This document shows, one piece after another, positions 25,973-35,688 of a stretch of DNA of 64,000 bases. Made by a program: the position numbers and the translations under genes. The stretch covers positions 1,364,001-1,428,000 of the forward strand of contig OY970201.1 of the NCBI GenBank assembly GCA_963708245.1, given 5' to 3'. Source of the DNA: CAVYXK01 sp963708245. GTDB lineage: Bacteria > Pseudomonadota > Alphaproteobacteria > Acetobacterales > Acetobacteraceae. Each line of letters opens with the position of its first letter. The stretch's first letter is position 1. The notes under the pieces are model-generated. The model was not told where the DNA came from. It saw only the letters and a program-made list of their open reading frames with translations, and did not search any database.

Positions 25973-27610
25973 TCAGCGAGCGACCAACATTGTCGCGCAA
26001 AGCAAAATCGCGACCACGAGAAGACACAGGCTCGCAACTGGCCACTGTCGTAGTTCGCCCTCCAGACGCTCGATCGTTTCGCCCCAAAGTGCCGCCGCGC
26101 GCGCCAGATCGCTGCCAGCCGGCAGGGCATTGTCTTCGGGCGCGAGCGGAATACGATTCCGCAGCCTGTACAGCATGGCGAACAGCACTGCTCCCAGCAG
26201 GACCGGCCAGAATGAAGCCCAGAGCGCGGCCGAAGCGAGCGCATCCGACCGGGGAGCCCCGGTCGCCAGCGGATACAGCAGCCATGGAATCGCAACCGAA
26301 GCGACGACCAGCACGAACCAGGGACCGGCGAGCCGGGACGGCACAGCCTTCGTACCGGGCTTAGGCTCCACCATCAGGCGGCGCACGAAATGCAGCATCA
26401 GCATTGTGCTGCCGGCCGCCGCCAGATTGCTTAGATTTGCGACCAAGCCATCGCCAAGCGGCGCCTTCACGGCCAGCTTGGCCAGTGCGCCGCCGGTCAG
26501 CGGCAACCCTCCAAGGGACAGCGCGAGCACCACAGCCGGCGCCAGCACGAGCAATGCACGCCGCGACAGCGTCACGCCGGCCAAGCCGACCGCGAGGAAC
26601 AGCGCACCCTTCACCAGGACATGGTGGGCGGCATAGAACGCGGTCGCCATCCCTGCCCCGACGTCGCCGACCGATAGCCCCATGCCAAGGACGGCCGCGA
26701 TCAGCCCCATCTGGCTAATGCTGGAATAGGCCAGAACAGTCTTCGGGTTTGGTTGCTTGATGCCCACGGCGACGCCGTAAAACGCTCCGACCAGCCCCAA
26801 CCCGGCGAGCACCGTGCCGGCACCAGGCATCGCTGCACCGAGTGGCAGGAAACGGATCAGCCCGATGACCCCGGCCTTCACAGCCGCGCCACTCATCACC
26901 GCTGCAGCCGGGATCGGCGCCGCCCTATACGTCAAGGGCATCCACGCATGCAGCGGTACGAGCCCGATCTTCATGCCGAAGCCAACGATCAGCAGCGCGA
27001 CTGTCCATCCACGCCAGGGAGATCCGGGCAGCGCCGTCAGCGCGTCATGAATCGAAAGACTGCCACCCGGTATCGCCACCGCGAGCAGCACGAACGCTGC
27101 CAATAGTACTGTCTCGCCGAGGATGGTATAAGCCATGTATATCAAGCCGGCGCGCTGAACCGACGGCGTATCGTCATATACAACAAGACCGTAGGCGGGG
27201 ATGCTGACCAGCGCGTAGGACAGGAAGAAGCTCGCCAGATCCGCCGCAATGAACACGCCGACGCTGCCGGCCAGCGTCAGCAGCCAGCATATCGCGAATT
27301 GCGAGCCGATCGAGCTGCCACGCCACGCCGCCGCCGCATAAGCCGCGGCGGCGACCCACAGCAACGAGGAAACCCCAAGCAGCATGGCTCCCGACACGTC
27401 GAGCGCGAACGTGATCGGCACAAGCCCGCGCCAGAACGTGACGGCTGGGCTTCCCCCCACTGTCAGCGAGGCGGCCAGCGCAGGCAAGGGTGCGAGCACT
27501 AACAGGACCGACATCCGCTCCCGCAGGAACGGTAAGAGCCAGGCGGCGACCAGCAAGATCGGCAACACAGGTGCGGCAACGAGCAGCACGGTGCTGATTA
27601 AGGTGCTCAT
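25973..27610 (-). CDS. Proton-conducting antiporter-like subunit (MrpA N-domain/NuoL-like)
   Basis: 545 residues, about 14 membrane helices. It carries the proton-translocating core of the NuoL/M/N-MrpA/D family: conserved Lys and PLH block (GFGMKIGLVPLHAWMPLTYR) and the later AAAVMSGAAVKAGVIGLIRF. It starts by overlapping the preceding MrpD-like gene by 4 bp (ATGA). It lacks the MrpA C-terminal MbhD/MbhE segment, which is instead found fused to MnhB at 29477-30418. It therefore most likely fills the MrpA N-domain role in this complex. Confidence 0.85.
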   Translation of the reverse strand: MSTLISTVLLVAAPVLPILLVAAWLLPFLRERMSVLLVLAPLPALAASLTVGGSPAVTFWRGLVPITFALDVSGAMLLGVSSLLWVAAAAYAAAAWRGSSIGSQFAICWLLTLAGSVGVFIAADLASFFLSYALVSIPAYGLVVYDDTPSVQRAGLIYMAYTILGETVLLAAFVLLAVAIPGGSLSIHDALTALPGSPWRGWTVALLIVGFGMKIGLVPLHAWMPLTYRAAPIPAAAVMSGAAVKAGVIGLIRFLPLGAAMPGAGTVLAGLGLVGAFYGVAVGIKQPNPKTVLAYSSISQMGLIAAVLGMGLSVGDVGAGMATAFYAAHHVLVKGALFLAVGLAGVTLSRRALLVLAPAVVLALSLGGLPLTGGALAKLAVKAPLGDGLVANLSNLAAAGSTMLMLHFVRRLMVEPKPGTKAVPSRLAGPWFVLVVASVAIPWLLYPLATGAPRSDALASAALWASFWPVLLGAVLFAMLYRLRNRIPLAPEDNALPAGSDLARAAALWGETIERLEGELRQWPVASLCLLVVAILLCATMLVAR

Positions 27611-29139
27611 CGCAGAGGGAGAGAGGCGAAAGCAGGCTGCCCAACTCGCAGCAGATCGGGCAGTCCTAGCGGCAAGACGCCGAGCAGCACCGAACAGATG
27701 GCCAGGACGAGAACGATCGCCTCCCGCTGGGTCGGTACTGCCTGACGCAACACCAGCGGTTCATCGGCGGCCAACATGATCGGTGCCACGACGCGGAAGA
27801 TATATCCCCCGGCGAGCAATCCGCCGGCAAGCATCACCAGTGCCCACCACCACTGATCGGTAGAGATGGAAGCAACCAACAGCAACCACTTGGCAAGAAA
27901 CCCGCCGCTCGGCGGCAAGCCCATCAGCGATAGCCCCGCAAGAGCCAGACCGAATGCGGTCATCGGCAGCGCGCGTCCGATCCCGCGCAGCCCGACAATC
28001 CGATCATGGCCGAGCGCTTGACCAATCAGCCCGGCTCCGGTGAACATCGCCGCCTTGGCGAAGGCATGCGAGATCGCCTGTAACGCCCCACCAGTCCAGG
28101 CCGCCGAGCTGAGGGGCTGTCCGGTCGCGGCGCCGCCGGCAAGCGGGAACATAAGAAACAGATAGCCAATCTGCGCCACGGTCGAGTAGGCGATCAGAAG
28201 CTTCAGGCGTGCCTGCCGCAACGCCAGCACGCTGCCGAACAGCACCGCCCCTGCGCCCATTGCGCCGAGTAACGGCGCCGCAAGCCGATCCAGCAAACCC
28301 GGCATGGCGTCGAACCACAGCCGAACAATAAGAAAAAAGGGCGCTTTCACCACGAGGGACGACAGAAGCGCACTGGCAGGTGCCGGAGCGCCAGCATGGG
28401 CCGGCGGCAGCCAGAGATGCAGTGGGAACAAAGCGGCCTTGGCGAGCAGCCCACCTGTCATCAGAGCTGCCGCTATCCAGACAGCGGGTTCGCCATGTAT
28501 CCGGCCGGACAGCAGCAGAATGTCGAGCGTTCCATATGTCCCGTAGAGCAGCGCCGCTCCGAGCAAATAGAGGACGGACCCAAGCAACGCGAACAGCAGG
28601 TAGCGGAGTGCTGCCGTCAGTGTTTCCGCCCGGCCGTCCAGACAAACCAACGGCACCGCTCCGAATGTGAGTAATTCAAGGGCGACATAAAGAGTGAACA
28701 GGTCACGGCCGATGAACACCGCGTTCAGCGCGCTCCATAGCGCAAGCAGCAGGACCCAGAACGCGAGCGGCGCCCGCGCCTCCGGCATTCCCGACCGTGT
28801 CTGAAAATCGGCCCGGGCGAACAGTCCGATGCCGCAAATCAACAGCGAGGTTGTGACCAGCATCACGGCAGACAGTCCGTCGGCCCGCAGCGCGACTCCG
28901 AGCGGAGGTGCCCAGTTGCCCAGAAAATACACGAGTGGTTGGCCAGTGCGGCTGATCAAGGTCACGATCGCCAGCGCGACGGCAACACCCGCCGGCATCA
29001 TCGCCATCGCGATGCGTTCAGCACTGCGCCCGCCAAACAGGAACGCCGGCAGCACGCAACCGGCCGGCAGCATGATAGCCAACACGAGCAGAAAGCCACC
29101 CGAGGTCGGCATATCAACCAAGGCTGCCGAACTCGGCAT
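27607..29139 (-). CDS. mrpD: Mrp-type antiporter subunit D
   Basis: 510 residues, about 14 membrane helices. Family motifs are the Glu/Asp-bearing FTLYVALELLTFGAVPLV, Lys-PLH (AKAALFPLHLWLPPAHAGAP) and ALLSSLVVKAPFFLIVRLW, then SHAFAKAAMFTGAGLI. These match MnhD/NuoM proteins that move protons and exchange them for Na+ or K+. It shares a TAATG overlap with the C subunit upstream and an ATGA overlap with the NuoL-like gene downstream. Complex assembly and ion choice are inferred from the family. Confidence 0.88.
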   Translation of the reverse strand: MPSSAALVDMPTSGGFLLVLAIMLPAGCVLPAFLFGGRSAERIAMAMMPAGVAVALAIVTLISRTGQPLVYFLGNWAPPLGVALRADGLSAVMLVTTSLLICGIGLFARADFQTRSGMPEARAPLAFWVLLLALWSALNAVFIGRDLFTLYVALELLTFGAVPLVCLDGRAETLTAALRYLLFALLGSVLYLLGAALLYGTYGTLDILLLSGRIHGEPAVWIAAALMTGGLLAKAALFPLHLWLPPAHAGAPAPASALLSSLVVKAPFFLIVRLWFDAMPGLLDRLAAPLLGAMGAGAVLFGSVLALRQARLKLLIAYSTVAQIGYLFLMFPLAGGAATGQPLSSAAWTGGALQAISHAFAKAAMFTGAGLIGQALGHDRIVGLRGIGRALPMTAFGLALAGLSLMGLPPSGGFLAKWLLLVASISTDQWWWALVMLAGGLLAGGYIFRVVAPIMLAADEPLVLRQAVPTQREAIVLVLAICSVLLGVLPLGLPDLLRVGQPAFASLPLR

Positions 29140-29480
29140 TACCTACTGTCGCCGTGCATGCGTGGCGGGGTAGGCGCAGCGTCGCGCAGACTGGTCTCGC
29201 CCGTCTCCTGCAACAGACGCAGCATGATCGCGACCGCCAGTGCAGTGGCCGCGAACGCCACGACGATACCGGTGATGACCATCGCCTGCGGAACCGGATC
29301 GCCGCCCATCCCCGCTGCTGCGCCGCGACGCGCGACAATGCCGAACAACAGAAATACTCCGCCACCCAGCAGGTTGAACGCGAGCAGCTTGCGCAGCGGC
29401 TTTGGGTCGATGATGAGGCCATAAAGACCGAGCCCTACCAGCGCGGCACCGCAAAATCCGAAAAGGGTGGCGGCGTTCAT
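29139..29480 (-). CDS. mrpC: Mrp-type antiporter subunit C (NuoK-like)
   Basis: 113 residues, three membrane helices, the MnhC/NuoK fold: LFGFCGAALVGLGLYGLIID, then LRKLLAFNLLGGGVFLLFG and MVITGIVVAFAATALAVAIM. The PVPQAMVITGIVV block is the MnhC signature. The start ATG at 29480 overlaps the stop of the upstream fusion gene by 4 bp (ATGA), which fixes the start. Confidence 0.9.
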   Translation of the reverse strand: MNAATLFGFCGAALVGLGLYGLIIDPKPLRKLLAFNLLGGGVFLLFGIVARRGAAAGMGGDPVPQAMVITGIVVAFAATALAVAIMLRLLQETGETSLRDAAPTPPRMHGDSR

Positions 29481-30418
29481 GGCCGCTCCCACCGTCGCGG
29501 TGGTCCGGCAACCAGCAATCCCAGCATGGCCGCGATCGAGATCATCAGAGCGACCTCGATCACCACAATGACCGGTTTGGCGAACTTCGTCGGATAGGCC
29601 AGAAACCCGTCCGCCACCGCGAAGCCGGCGAAGCCGGTCGCCATGAAGACGGTCGGCCCAAGAACAACAAGCGCACGCAGCCATCGCCGGCTGATGGCGG
29701 GCGCATCGACGAGACCGGCCATCATGGCAAGTATCCACATCGCCCCGAGAATTGCGCTGGCCTGAAACTCGCCCCCAGGCGCCCGACTGCCAACCCAGAA
29801 GATGTGGAGACCGACTACGATCCCGAGTGGCGGCAAGAATCGGGCGAGGAGTGTCAATGCGCTGCCGTTATCGACAGATGATTTCCTTCCGGGGTAACCG
29901 CCCCAGAACCGATCCGGCGCCAACGACCACACGCCGAGGATAGCCAGAACCAGCACGACCAATTCGAGAAGCGTATCGATAGCACGGTAGGTGATAAGCA
30001 CCGCAGCGACCGGGTTGCCCAGACCTGTCGCCGGTAAGGAAGCTGCGGCGGCCGGAGCAAGTGTCGGCGGCGGGTCGGGCAGCATCAGAACGACCGCGGC
30101 GAGCGCCGCCGCGACAAGAATGCACAACGCCATGGCCGACGCGCGCAACAGTGGGCCAGGCCGCCCGGTCGCATTGGACGGCTCGGCGCGCCGCAACCAA
30201 GTGGTCGCCGACAGCAGCAAGCCTCCGGTGATACCGCTGCCGATCGCCGCCTCGGTCAGCGCCACGTCGGGCGCGGCAATGCGGACCCAGACCAGCGCCA
30301 GGAGCAGGCCATATGCAACGAAGGCGACGACCGACGCGAAGCTGTCGCGTATAACGACGGTCGAGACGGCGACCACAATAACCAGGGCGCCCAGCAGGAA
30401 ATCGAACGCGGTTCCCAT
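29477..30418 (-). CDS. Fused MbhD-MbhE-MnhB antiporter subunit
   Basis: 313 residues combining three modules. Residues about 1-75 are the DUF4040/MbhD module (FVAYGLLLALVWVRIAAPDVALTEAAIGSG). About 90-175 are an MbhE-like module (GNPVAAVLITYRAIDTLLEL, the part normally at the end of MrpA). About 190-300 are MnhB (FLPPLGIVVGLHIFWVGSRA then PGGEFQASAILGA). In standard Mrp systems MbhD and MbhE are the C-terminus of MrpA and MnhB is separate. Here they are one polypeptide, while the MrpA N-domain is a separate gene. The fusion and the ATGA overlap with mrpC show a reorganised but complete set. Confidence 0.87.
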   Translation of the reverse strand: MGTAFDFLLGALVIVVAVSTVVIRDSFASVVAFVAYGLLLALVWVRIAAPDVALTEAAIGSGITGGLLLSATTWLRRAEPSNATGRPGPLLRASAMALCILVAAALAAVVLMLPDPPPTLAPAAAASLPATGLGNPVAAVLITYRAIDTLLELVVLVLAILGVWSLAPDRFWGGYPGRKSSVDNGSALTLLARFLPPLGIVVGLHIFWVGSRAPGGEFQASAILGAMWILAMMAGLVDAPAISRRWLRALVVLGPTVFMATGFAGFAVADGFLAYPTKFAKPVIVVIEVALMISIAAMLGLLVAGPPRRWERP

Positions 30419-30420
30419 GA

Positions 30421-30714
30421 TTAGTGCGGCGGGACGGCAGGACGGACCGTCCGCGCGATGAGTTGTGAAACCGTGGCTCCCGCCAACAACGCGAGCAACC
30501 AGACCGCAATCAGCTTCAGGGCGGAAAGGACGCTTTCGGCGTGTAACATCAACCCAAGAGCCACGAGTCCCAGGCCAAGATTGTCCGCCTTGGTGAGCGC
30601 GTGCAGGCGTGTCAGCGTGTCAGGAAAACGCAGCAATCCGACCGTACCGGCGAGAAAGAAGAATGCACCGGCCAGCACGGCGCATATCGTCAGGATGTCG
30701 CGGGCCAGGTTCAT
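30421..30714 (-). CDS. mrpG: Mrp-type antiporter subunit G
   Basis: 97 residues, three membrane helices, with the MnhG signature AGTVGLLRFPDTLTRLHALTKADNLG interrupted only by family-typical residues. Small accessory subunit needed for Mrp assembly. The start overlaps the F subunit stop by 4 bp; the next gene begins 2 bp after its stop. Confidence 0.92.
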   Translation of the reverse strand: MNLARDILTICAVLAGAFFFLAGTVGLLRFPDTLTRLHALTKADNLGLGLVALGLMLHAESVLSALKLIAVWLLALLAGATVSQLIARTVRPAVPPH

Positions 30715-30998
30715 GCCTCGGTGTCATCCTCCGGCATGGCGTTGTTGGGCTCAGTTGCAGCCTTTACGAAAGCCGCTGAAGTGAAGGCGGCCAGCAGGGC
30801 GAGCGTCAGCGCCACATCGATCATCGAGGGCAGCGTCGTCGCAGCGCCCAGAAGCAGCAACACCGCAATGCCGCCAGTTCCGAGCAGCTGAGCCGACATT
30901 ATCCTATCCGCCATTGCCGGTCCATAAAGGAGCCGCAGCAATCCAGCCGCGACGGTCGCCAGCACAAAAAACCCGGCGGCCAGCATAAATTCAGCCAT
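30711..30998 (-). CDS. mrpF: Mrp-type antiporter subunit F
   Basis: 95 residues, three membrane helices, MnhF/PhaF family: LLRLLYGPAMADRIMSAQLL carries the conserved GP..ADR motif, followed by the helix TLPSMIDVALTLALLAAFTS. Start ATG at 30998, inside the end of the E subunit gene (8-bp overlap), indicating translational coupling. Confidence 0.92.
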   Translation of the reverse strand: MAEFMLAAGFFVLATVAAGLLRLLYGPAMADRIMSAQLLGTGGIAVLLLLGAATTLPSMIDVALTLALLAAFTSAAFVKAATEPNNAMPEDDTEA

Positions 30999-31500
30999 TG
31001 GTTCGCACCTTGCTCAGCGCGCTGAGCAACACCGCCTCATCGCGCTCAAGGCTGGCCGCCACGGGCTTCGCTTGATCCAGGCAATGCACAAGCAGCGTGC
31101 CGTCAGGCGCGGACCCCACGGGCAATGTGCCGGGCACCAGGCTCATAATCGTGCAGAAGGCAGCACGAGCGGGTCCTGGAGGCAAGCGCGTGTCATAGCG
31201 GATCAAGCCGGGGTTCAGCGGCAGCCGGGGATCAAGCGCTCGACGCGCAACATCGAATCCGGCGACCACGGAGTCGAACAGGAGTCTCAGGCCAAGCCGT
31301 ATCAGCGGCACCGGCCTGGCGCGCTGCGCTCGCGGCGGATGCAGAGTGAGGCTGGCCCAGCTCGCCAAGGCAGCCGCTATCATGCCTGCCGGGAGATCAG
31401 CTGGACTGGCGCCGGCAATCAGTATCCACACCGCAAGCAAAGCTATCCAGCGTGCAATCGCCGGTGGCGCCCAGGTCATGACAGGATCCATCCGGCGCAT
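30991..31500 (-). CDS. mrpE: Mrp-type antiporter subunit E
   Basis: 169 residues with N-terminal membrane helices (IARWIALLAVWILIAGAS and PAGMIAAALASWASL) and a soluble C-terminal part containing the MnhE end block FCTIMSLVPGTLPVGS then LVHCLD. The start at 31500 has GGGAG 8 nt upstream and lies 5 bp after the RND pump stop; a longer frame to 31758 would run through the RND gene and is rejected. It is the first Mrp gene, directly behind the efflux pump. Confidence 0.88.
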   Translation of the reverse strand: MRRMDPVMTWAPPAIARWIALLAVWILIAGASPADLPAGMIAAALASWASLTLHPPRAQRARPVPLIRLGLRLLFDSVVAGFDVARRALDPRLPLNPGLIRYDTRLPPGPARAAFCTIMSLVPGTLPVGSAPDGTLLVHCLDQAKPVAASLERDEAVLLSALSKVRTNG

Positions 31501-31505
31501 CCCGA

Positions 31506-34500
31506 TCAGCTCCCGTGCACAAGTGCGGGTGCCTCGGTGGGCACGCGTGGTTCCTTGATGCGGTACCAGGTGACATACAGCGCCGGCAAAAACACCAGCG
31601 TCAGCAGCGTCGCCACGAGCAGGCCGCCCATGATGGCGATCGCCATCGGCCCCCAGAAGATCGTGATGGCGATCGGGATCAAACCCAGCACGGTCGAGAT
31701 CGCGGTCAGCACGATCGGACGGAACCGGGACAGACTTGCCTCCACCACGGCATCCCATGGCTGTCTGCCCTCGCTTCGCTCGATTTCGATCTGTTCGATC
31801 AGAATAACGGCATTGCGGGCGATCATGCCAAGCAGCGCCAGTATCCCGAGGATTGCCACGAACCCGAGCGGTTGCTGGAAGAGCAGCAGCCCCCCGATCA
31901 CGCCTATCACGCCCATCGGCACGACGCTGAGGACGAGGAACAGCAGGTTGAAGCTCTGCAACTGCATCATCAGGAGAGTGATCATCACGAACACCATCGT
32001 CGGCACGACCGCGATGACAGAGGCCTGGGAGTTGGCACTCTCCTCTACCGTGCCGCCGACATCGATGCGATAGGGCGCGGGCAGGGTCGCGCTTAGTTTC
32101 TCTACAGCCGGTGCCAGCGCGGTGACCACGGCCTCCGGCAACCGGCCCGGGATGACGTCCGCGCGCACGGTAAGCGTTGGGACGCTGTCGCGGCGCAGGA
32201 TGAACGGATATTCCTGTTGGAACTCAAACGTCGCCACTTGGCTGAGCGGCACGGTGCGCTTGTTCGGCAACTGAATCTGCAGGTTGCGCAACGTGGACAG
32301 CGAAATCCTCTGCTCATCGGTGGCCCGCGCAACGACGTTGACCAGATAGATATCGTCACGAACCTGCGTCACCGGCGCGCCCGTCACCACGCCGGTGAGT
32401 GCGCCGGCAATTGCCTCAGAGCTCAGCCCAAGCAGGCGGGCCTTCTCCTGATTGATTTGTACCCGAACTGTCCGGGCCGGCTCGATCCAGTCAAAGTTCA
32501 CGTCCCGAGCGCCAGGGCCGTTCGAGACCACCTGGGCGAGTTGCATAGCTATGTCGCGTACCTTGTTAACGTCAGCCCCACTGATCCGATATTGGATCGG
32601 CCAACCCACTGGTGGTCCAAGCCCGAGCGGATAGACACGGGTCACGGCACCGGGAAAAGTTTCCGCGAGTTCCGTTTCCAACCGCGCCTGTAGGCGCTTG
32701 CGCGCGGCGACGTCTTTGGCGACGACTACGGATTGGGCGAAGGAGTCGTTCGGCGGCTCGACGTTGAGCGGCAGGTAGAACCGGATTGCACCGCGACCGA
32801 CATAGGTGCTCCAGTGTGATATGTCCGCATCGGCGGCAAGCAAGGTATCGAGCCGCTTGGCCGAATCGTCTGTTGCGTAGATTGAAGCATTCTGCGGCAG
32901 TTGCAGGTCCACCATAAGCTCGGGGCGGTCGGATGGCGGGAAGAACTGCCGCGGCACGAGCGGCGATGCCAGCACCGCGAGAACCGCGCCGGTGACCGTA
33001 ATTCCGATCGTGATCCAACGCGCACGCATGGCGAGGACAACGAACCCCCGAACGGCGCGCATGATTCTGCTTGGCCCGGCCGCGATCTTCTTCGGCGCCC
33101 TGAGCAACGCCACCCCGAGCAATGGGCCGAACAGGACGGCAATGAACCACGAGCCGATCAGTGCGATCGTGACGACCACGAAGAGCGAGAAGGTATATTC
33201 GCCGGCGGAGCTGCGCGCAAAGCCGACCGGGATGAAGCCAGCCGCGGTAACGAAGCTTCCCGTCAGCATCGGGATGGCGACGCTTTTATACGCGAAGGTC
33301 GCGGAGTCTTCCCGGCTATCTCCCGCCGCCAGTCGCGATGTCATGACATCAACCATCGTCATCGCGTCGTCCACCAGCAGCGCCAGCGCGATAATCAAGG
33401 CGCCGAGCGAGATCCGCTGCAGATCGATGCCGAACAACTGCATGATCGGGAAGGTGATGGCGAGAGTCAGCGGGATCGACAGCGCGACGACAGCGCCGGC
33501 GCGCAGACCGAGCGAGAGGATACTGATCCCCATAATGATGACGATCGCCTGCCACAGCGAGTCAGTGAAGTCGGTGATCGCGCTGTCCACGACCTGCGGT
33601 TGGTCGGACACCAGGATCGGATCGATGCCGATCGGCAGGTCCGCAACGATGGATTTCATCGTCTGCGCGACGTTGCGGCCGAGCGCCAGCACGTCGCCGC
33701 CTTCACGCATCGAGATCGCAAGCCCGATCGCTGGTTTCCCGTTGACCCGGAACAGCGGTTGGGGGGGGTCAACAAAGCCTCGCCGCACCTCGGCTATATC
33801 GCTCAGGCGGACCAGGCGGCCATTGGCGACGAAGCTTACGTTCCGCACATCCTGCACGGAATGGAAACTGCCGGAGACGCGCAGCAGAAGCCTTTCGTCG
33901 CCAGTTTGAATGACCCCCGCGGGGGTGACCACGTTTTGTGCGCGCAGCACCGAAACCAAGGTGTTGCGGTCGATTCCGAGGCCAGCCAGTTGTTGGGTCG
34001 AGAACTCGACGAAGATCGTCTCGTCCTGCGCGCCGAGCATGTCCACTTTGGAGACGTCCGGGACCTGGAACAGGCGCGAGCGGATTTTCTCGACGTAGTC
34101 GCGCAGTTCGCGATGGGTGAAGCCGTCGGCGGTGAAGCCATAGATGATTCCGAAGGTGTCGCCAAATTCGTCGTCGAAGCCGGGTCCAACCACGCCCGCT
34201 GGCAGCGTGCTCCGCATATCGCCGATGCTCTTGCGGACGTGGTACCAGATGTCCGGCACCTCGTTCGGCGGGGTCGATCCTTTGAGGTTGACAAAGATCG
34301 TCGTCAGGCCAGGGCTGGTGAAGCTGCGCAGGAAATCCAAATTCGGCGTTTCCCGCAGAGTCTGCTCGAGCCGTTCAGTGACTTGGTTGAGAGTGTCCTC
34401 AATGGTCGCCCCAGGCCAGGCGGCGCGCACGACCATCGTCTTGATGACGAATGCCGGATCCTCGTCGCGACCAAGTCGCAGAAACGAGAGCACGCCCAGA

Positions 34501-34574
34501 ACCACCGAGCCGAGCATGAGGAAAATCACAAACGAGCGGTGCTCCAGCGCCCACTTGGAGACGTTGAAGCTCAT
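31506..34574 (-). CDS. RND-family inner-membrane efflux pump
   Basis: 1022 residues, AcrB-like layout: N-terminal helix FVIFLMLGSVVLGVLSFL, a porter loop, helices 2-7 with the proton-relay pair in ALLVDDAMTMVDVM, a second porter loop, and helices 8-12. The relay Lys of AcrB is Arg here (GMIARNAVILIEQ), as in a known subgroup of these pumps. It pumps amphipathic compounds out with proton influx, together with the adaptor encoded immediately upstream (stop and start directly adjacent). No TolC-type outer-membrane gene lies in the run. The Mrp genes follow after 5 bp. Confidence 0.93.
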   Translation of the reverse strand: MSFNVSKWALEHRSFVIFLMLGSVVLGVLSFLRLGRDEDPAFVIKTMVVRAAWPGATIEDTLNQVTERLEQTLRETPNLDFLRSFTSPGLTTIFVNLKGSTPPNEVPDIWYHVRKSIGDMRSTLPAGVVGPGFDDEFGDTFGIIYGFTADGFTHRELRDYVEKIRSRLFQVPDVSKVDMLGAQDETIFVEFSTQQLAGLGIDRNTLVSVLRAQNVVTPAGVIQTGDERLLLRVSGSFHSVQDVRNVSFVANGRLVRLSDIAEVRRGFVDPPQPLFRVNGKPAIGLAISMREGGDVLALGRNVAQTMKSIVADLPIGIDPILVSDQPQVVDSAITDFTDSLWQAIVIIMGISILSLGLRAGAVVALSIPLTLAITFPIMQLFGIDLQRISLGALIIALALLVDDAMTMVDVMTSRLAAGDSREDSATFAYKSVAIPMLTGSFVTAAGFIPVGFARSSAGEYTFSLFVVVTIALIGSWFIAVLFGPLLGVALLRAPKKIAAGPSRIMRAVRGFVVLAMRARWITIGITVTGAVLAVLASPLVPRQFFPPSDRPELMVDLQLPQNASIYATDDSAKRLDTLLAADADISHWSTYVGRGAIRFYLPLNVEPPNDSFAQSVVVAKDVAARKRLQARLETELAETFPGAVTRVYPLGLGPPVGWPIQYRISGADVNKVRDIAMQLAQVVSNGPGARDVNFDWIEPARTVRVQINQEKARLLGLSSEAIAGALTGVVTGAPVTQVRDDIYLVNVVARATDEQRISLSTLRNLQIQLPNKRTVPLSQVATFEFQQEYPFILRRDSVPTLTVRADVIPGRLPEAVVTALAPAVEKLSATLPAPYRIDVGGTVEESANSQASVIAVVPTMVFVMITLLMMQLQSFNLLFLVLSVVPMGVIGVIGGLLLFQQPLGFVAILGILALLGMIARNAVILIEQIEIERSEGRQPWDAVVEASLSRFRPIVLTAISTVLGLIPIAITIFWGPMAIAIMGGLLVATLLTLVFLPALYVTWYRIKEPRVPTEAPALVHGS

Positions 34575-35651
34575 CTACGACTGGCGCGCGAGCAGGCGCA
34601 CCTCCTGGCCCGGATGCAGTGCATGCGCACCGGCGGTCACCACGATGTCGCCGATACTGATGCCGTGCTCGATGATGACCGTATCAGGATCGAATCTGGC
34701 CGTCTGGATGGTACGCAACGAGACCGTCAGCTTCTGCGGATCGACAATCCAGACCGCGGGTTGGCCGTCCTGGCTGGTCAGTGCTGAGGCCGGAATTGCC
34801 ATCACCGATTCGGATGTGAGCTGCATGGTGCCGGTCACGGTCGATCCCAAGCGCATCTCTGCAGGTGGGTCCGTCAGGCCCGCCTTGACCTCGAAGGTCC
34901 TTGTCGCCGGATCGGCCTGGGTTGCCACCTCCCGCACGCGTGCGATCGCCACGATCGAGGGGTCGTCCGCCAGCCGGACAGTGATATCAGGGTCGCTCGG
35001 TGCCTCGCGAAGCAGTCGGCCGGGTACGTCGAAGACAGCGTCGCGCCCATCCCGGCGCGCGATCCGCACGATCAATTGGCCGGCTTGCACAACCTCGCCC
35101 GGCTCCGCACCGACGGCCGACACTGTTCCGGGCGCATCCGCCTGGAGAATGGTCCACGACACGCGCAGCGCCTGATTCTTCAGCCGTGCCTCCGCATCGT
35201 CCAGGCCAGCCTGAGCCGTCTGCAGCTCCTTCTGCGCCTGGTCGAACACCGAGCGCGGCGTGTGGCCGCTTGCGAGCAGTTGGCGCTGTCGTTCGAATGC
35301 GTCCCGCGATTGAGTGAGCCGCGCCTGGGCGGCCGCCAAGGCGGCTTGCGCGGACCGGAGCGCATTGACCTCGTCCTGCGGATCGAGCTTGGCAAGGTCC
35401 TGGCCCGTGTCCACATGGTCGCCGACATTCACCAACCGCTCGATCACACGCCCGCCGATGCGAAACCCGAGGGACGCCTCCGTCTCGGCGGCGATATGTC
35501 CGGTCAGCACGACCGTCTCGCCCGCCTCGCTGGGCGCGGCGATCACCGTCCGGACGGGTCGGATCTCGGGCGCCTCGGCCTCGGGCTTCTTGTTGCAAGC
35601 TGCGAGAAATAACGCGGCGCAGGCCAGGAGCGGAACGCAGCGCCTGATCAC
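34575..35651 (-). CDS. RND efflux membrane-fusion (adaptor) lipoprotein
   Basis: 358 residues starting at GTG 35651, which yields a lipoprotein signal RRCVPLLACAALFLAAC. The HlyD/AcrA-type order is visible: lipoyl half-motif GFRIGGRVIERLVNVGDHVDTGQ, coiled coil (about 105-170, Ala/Gln/Arg-rich), second lipoyl half APGTVSAVGAEPGEVV, and beta-barrel domain. It links the RND pump to an outer-membrane channel. The stop codon abuts the pump ATG with no gap. Confidence 0.92.
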   Translation of the reverse strand: MIRRCVPLLACAALFLAACNKKPEAEAPEIRPVRTVIAAPSEAGETVVLTGHIAAETEASLGFRIGGRVIERLVNVGDHVDTGQDLAKLDPQDEVNALRSAQAALAAAQARLTQSRDAFERQRQLLASGHTPRSVFDQAQKELQTAQAGLDDAEARLKNQALRVSWTILQADAPGTVSAVGAEPGEVVQAGQLIVRIARRDGRDAVFDVPGRLLREAPSDPDITVRLADDPSIVAIARVREVATQADPATRTFEVKAGLTDPPAEMRLGSTVTGTMQLTSESVMAIPASALTSQDGQPAVWIVDPQKLTVSLRTIQTARFDPDTVIIEHGISIGDIVVTAGAHALHPGQEVRLLARQS

Positions 35652-35688
35652 ACGCTCGTTGTACGTTCGATCCGACGACACGTCGGCT

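Noticed and set aside
32901..34787. 628-codon open frame antisense to the RND pump
   Set aside because: Low-complexity Arg/Asp/Glu composition and full overlap with a gene that has all RND motifs.
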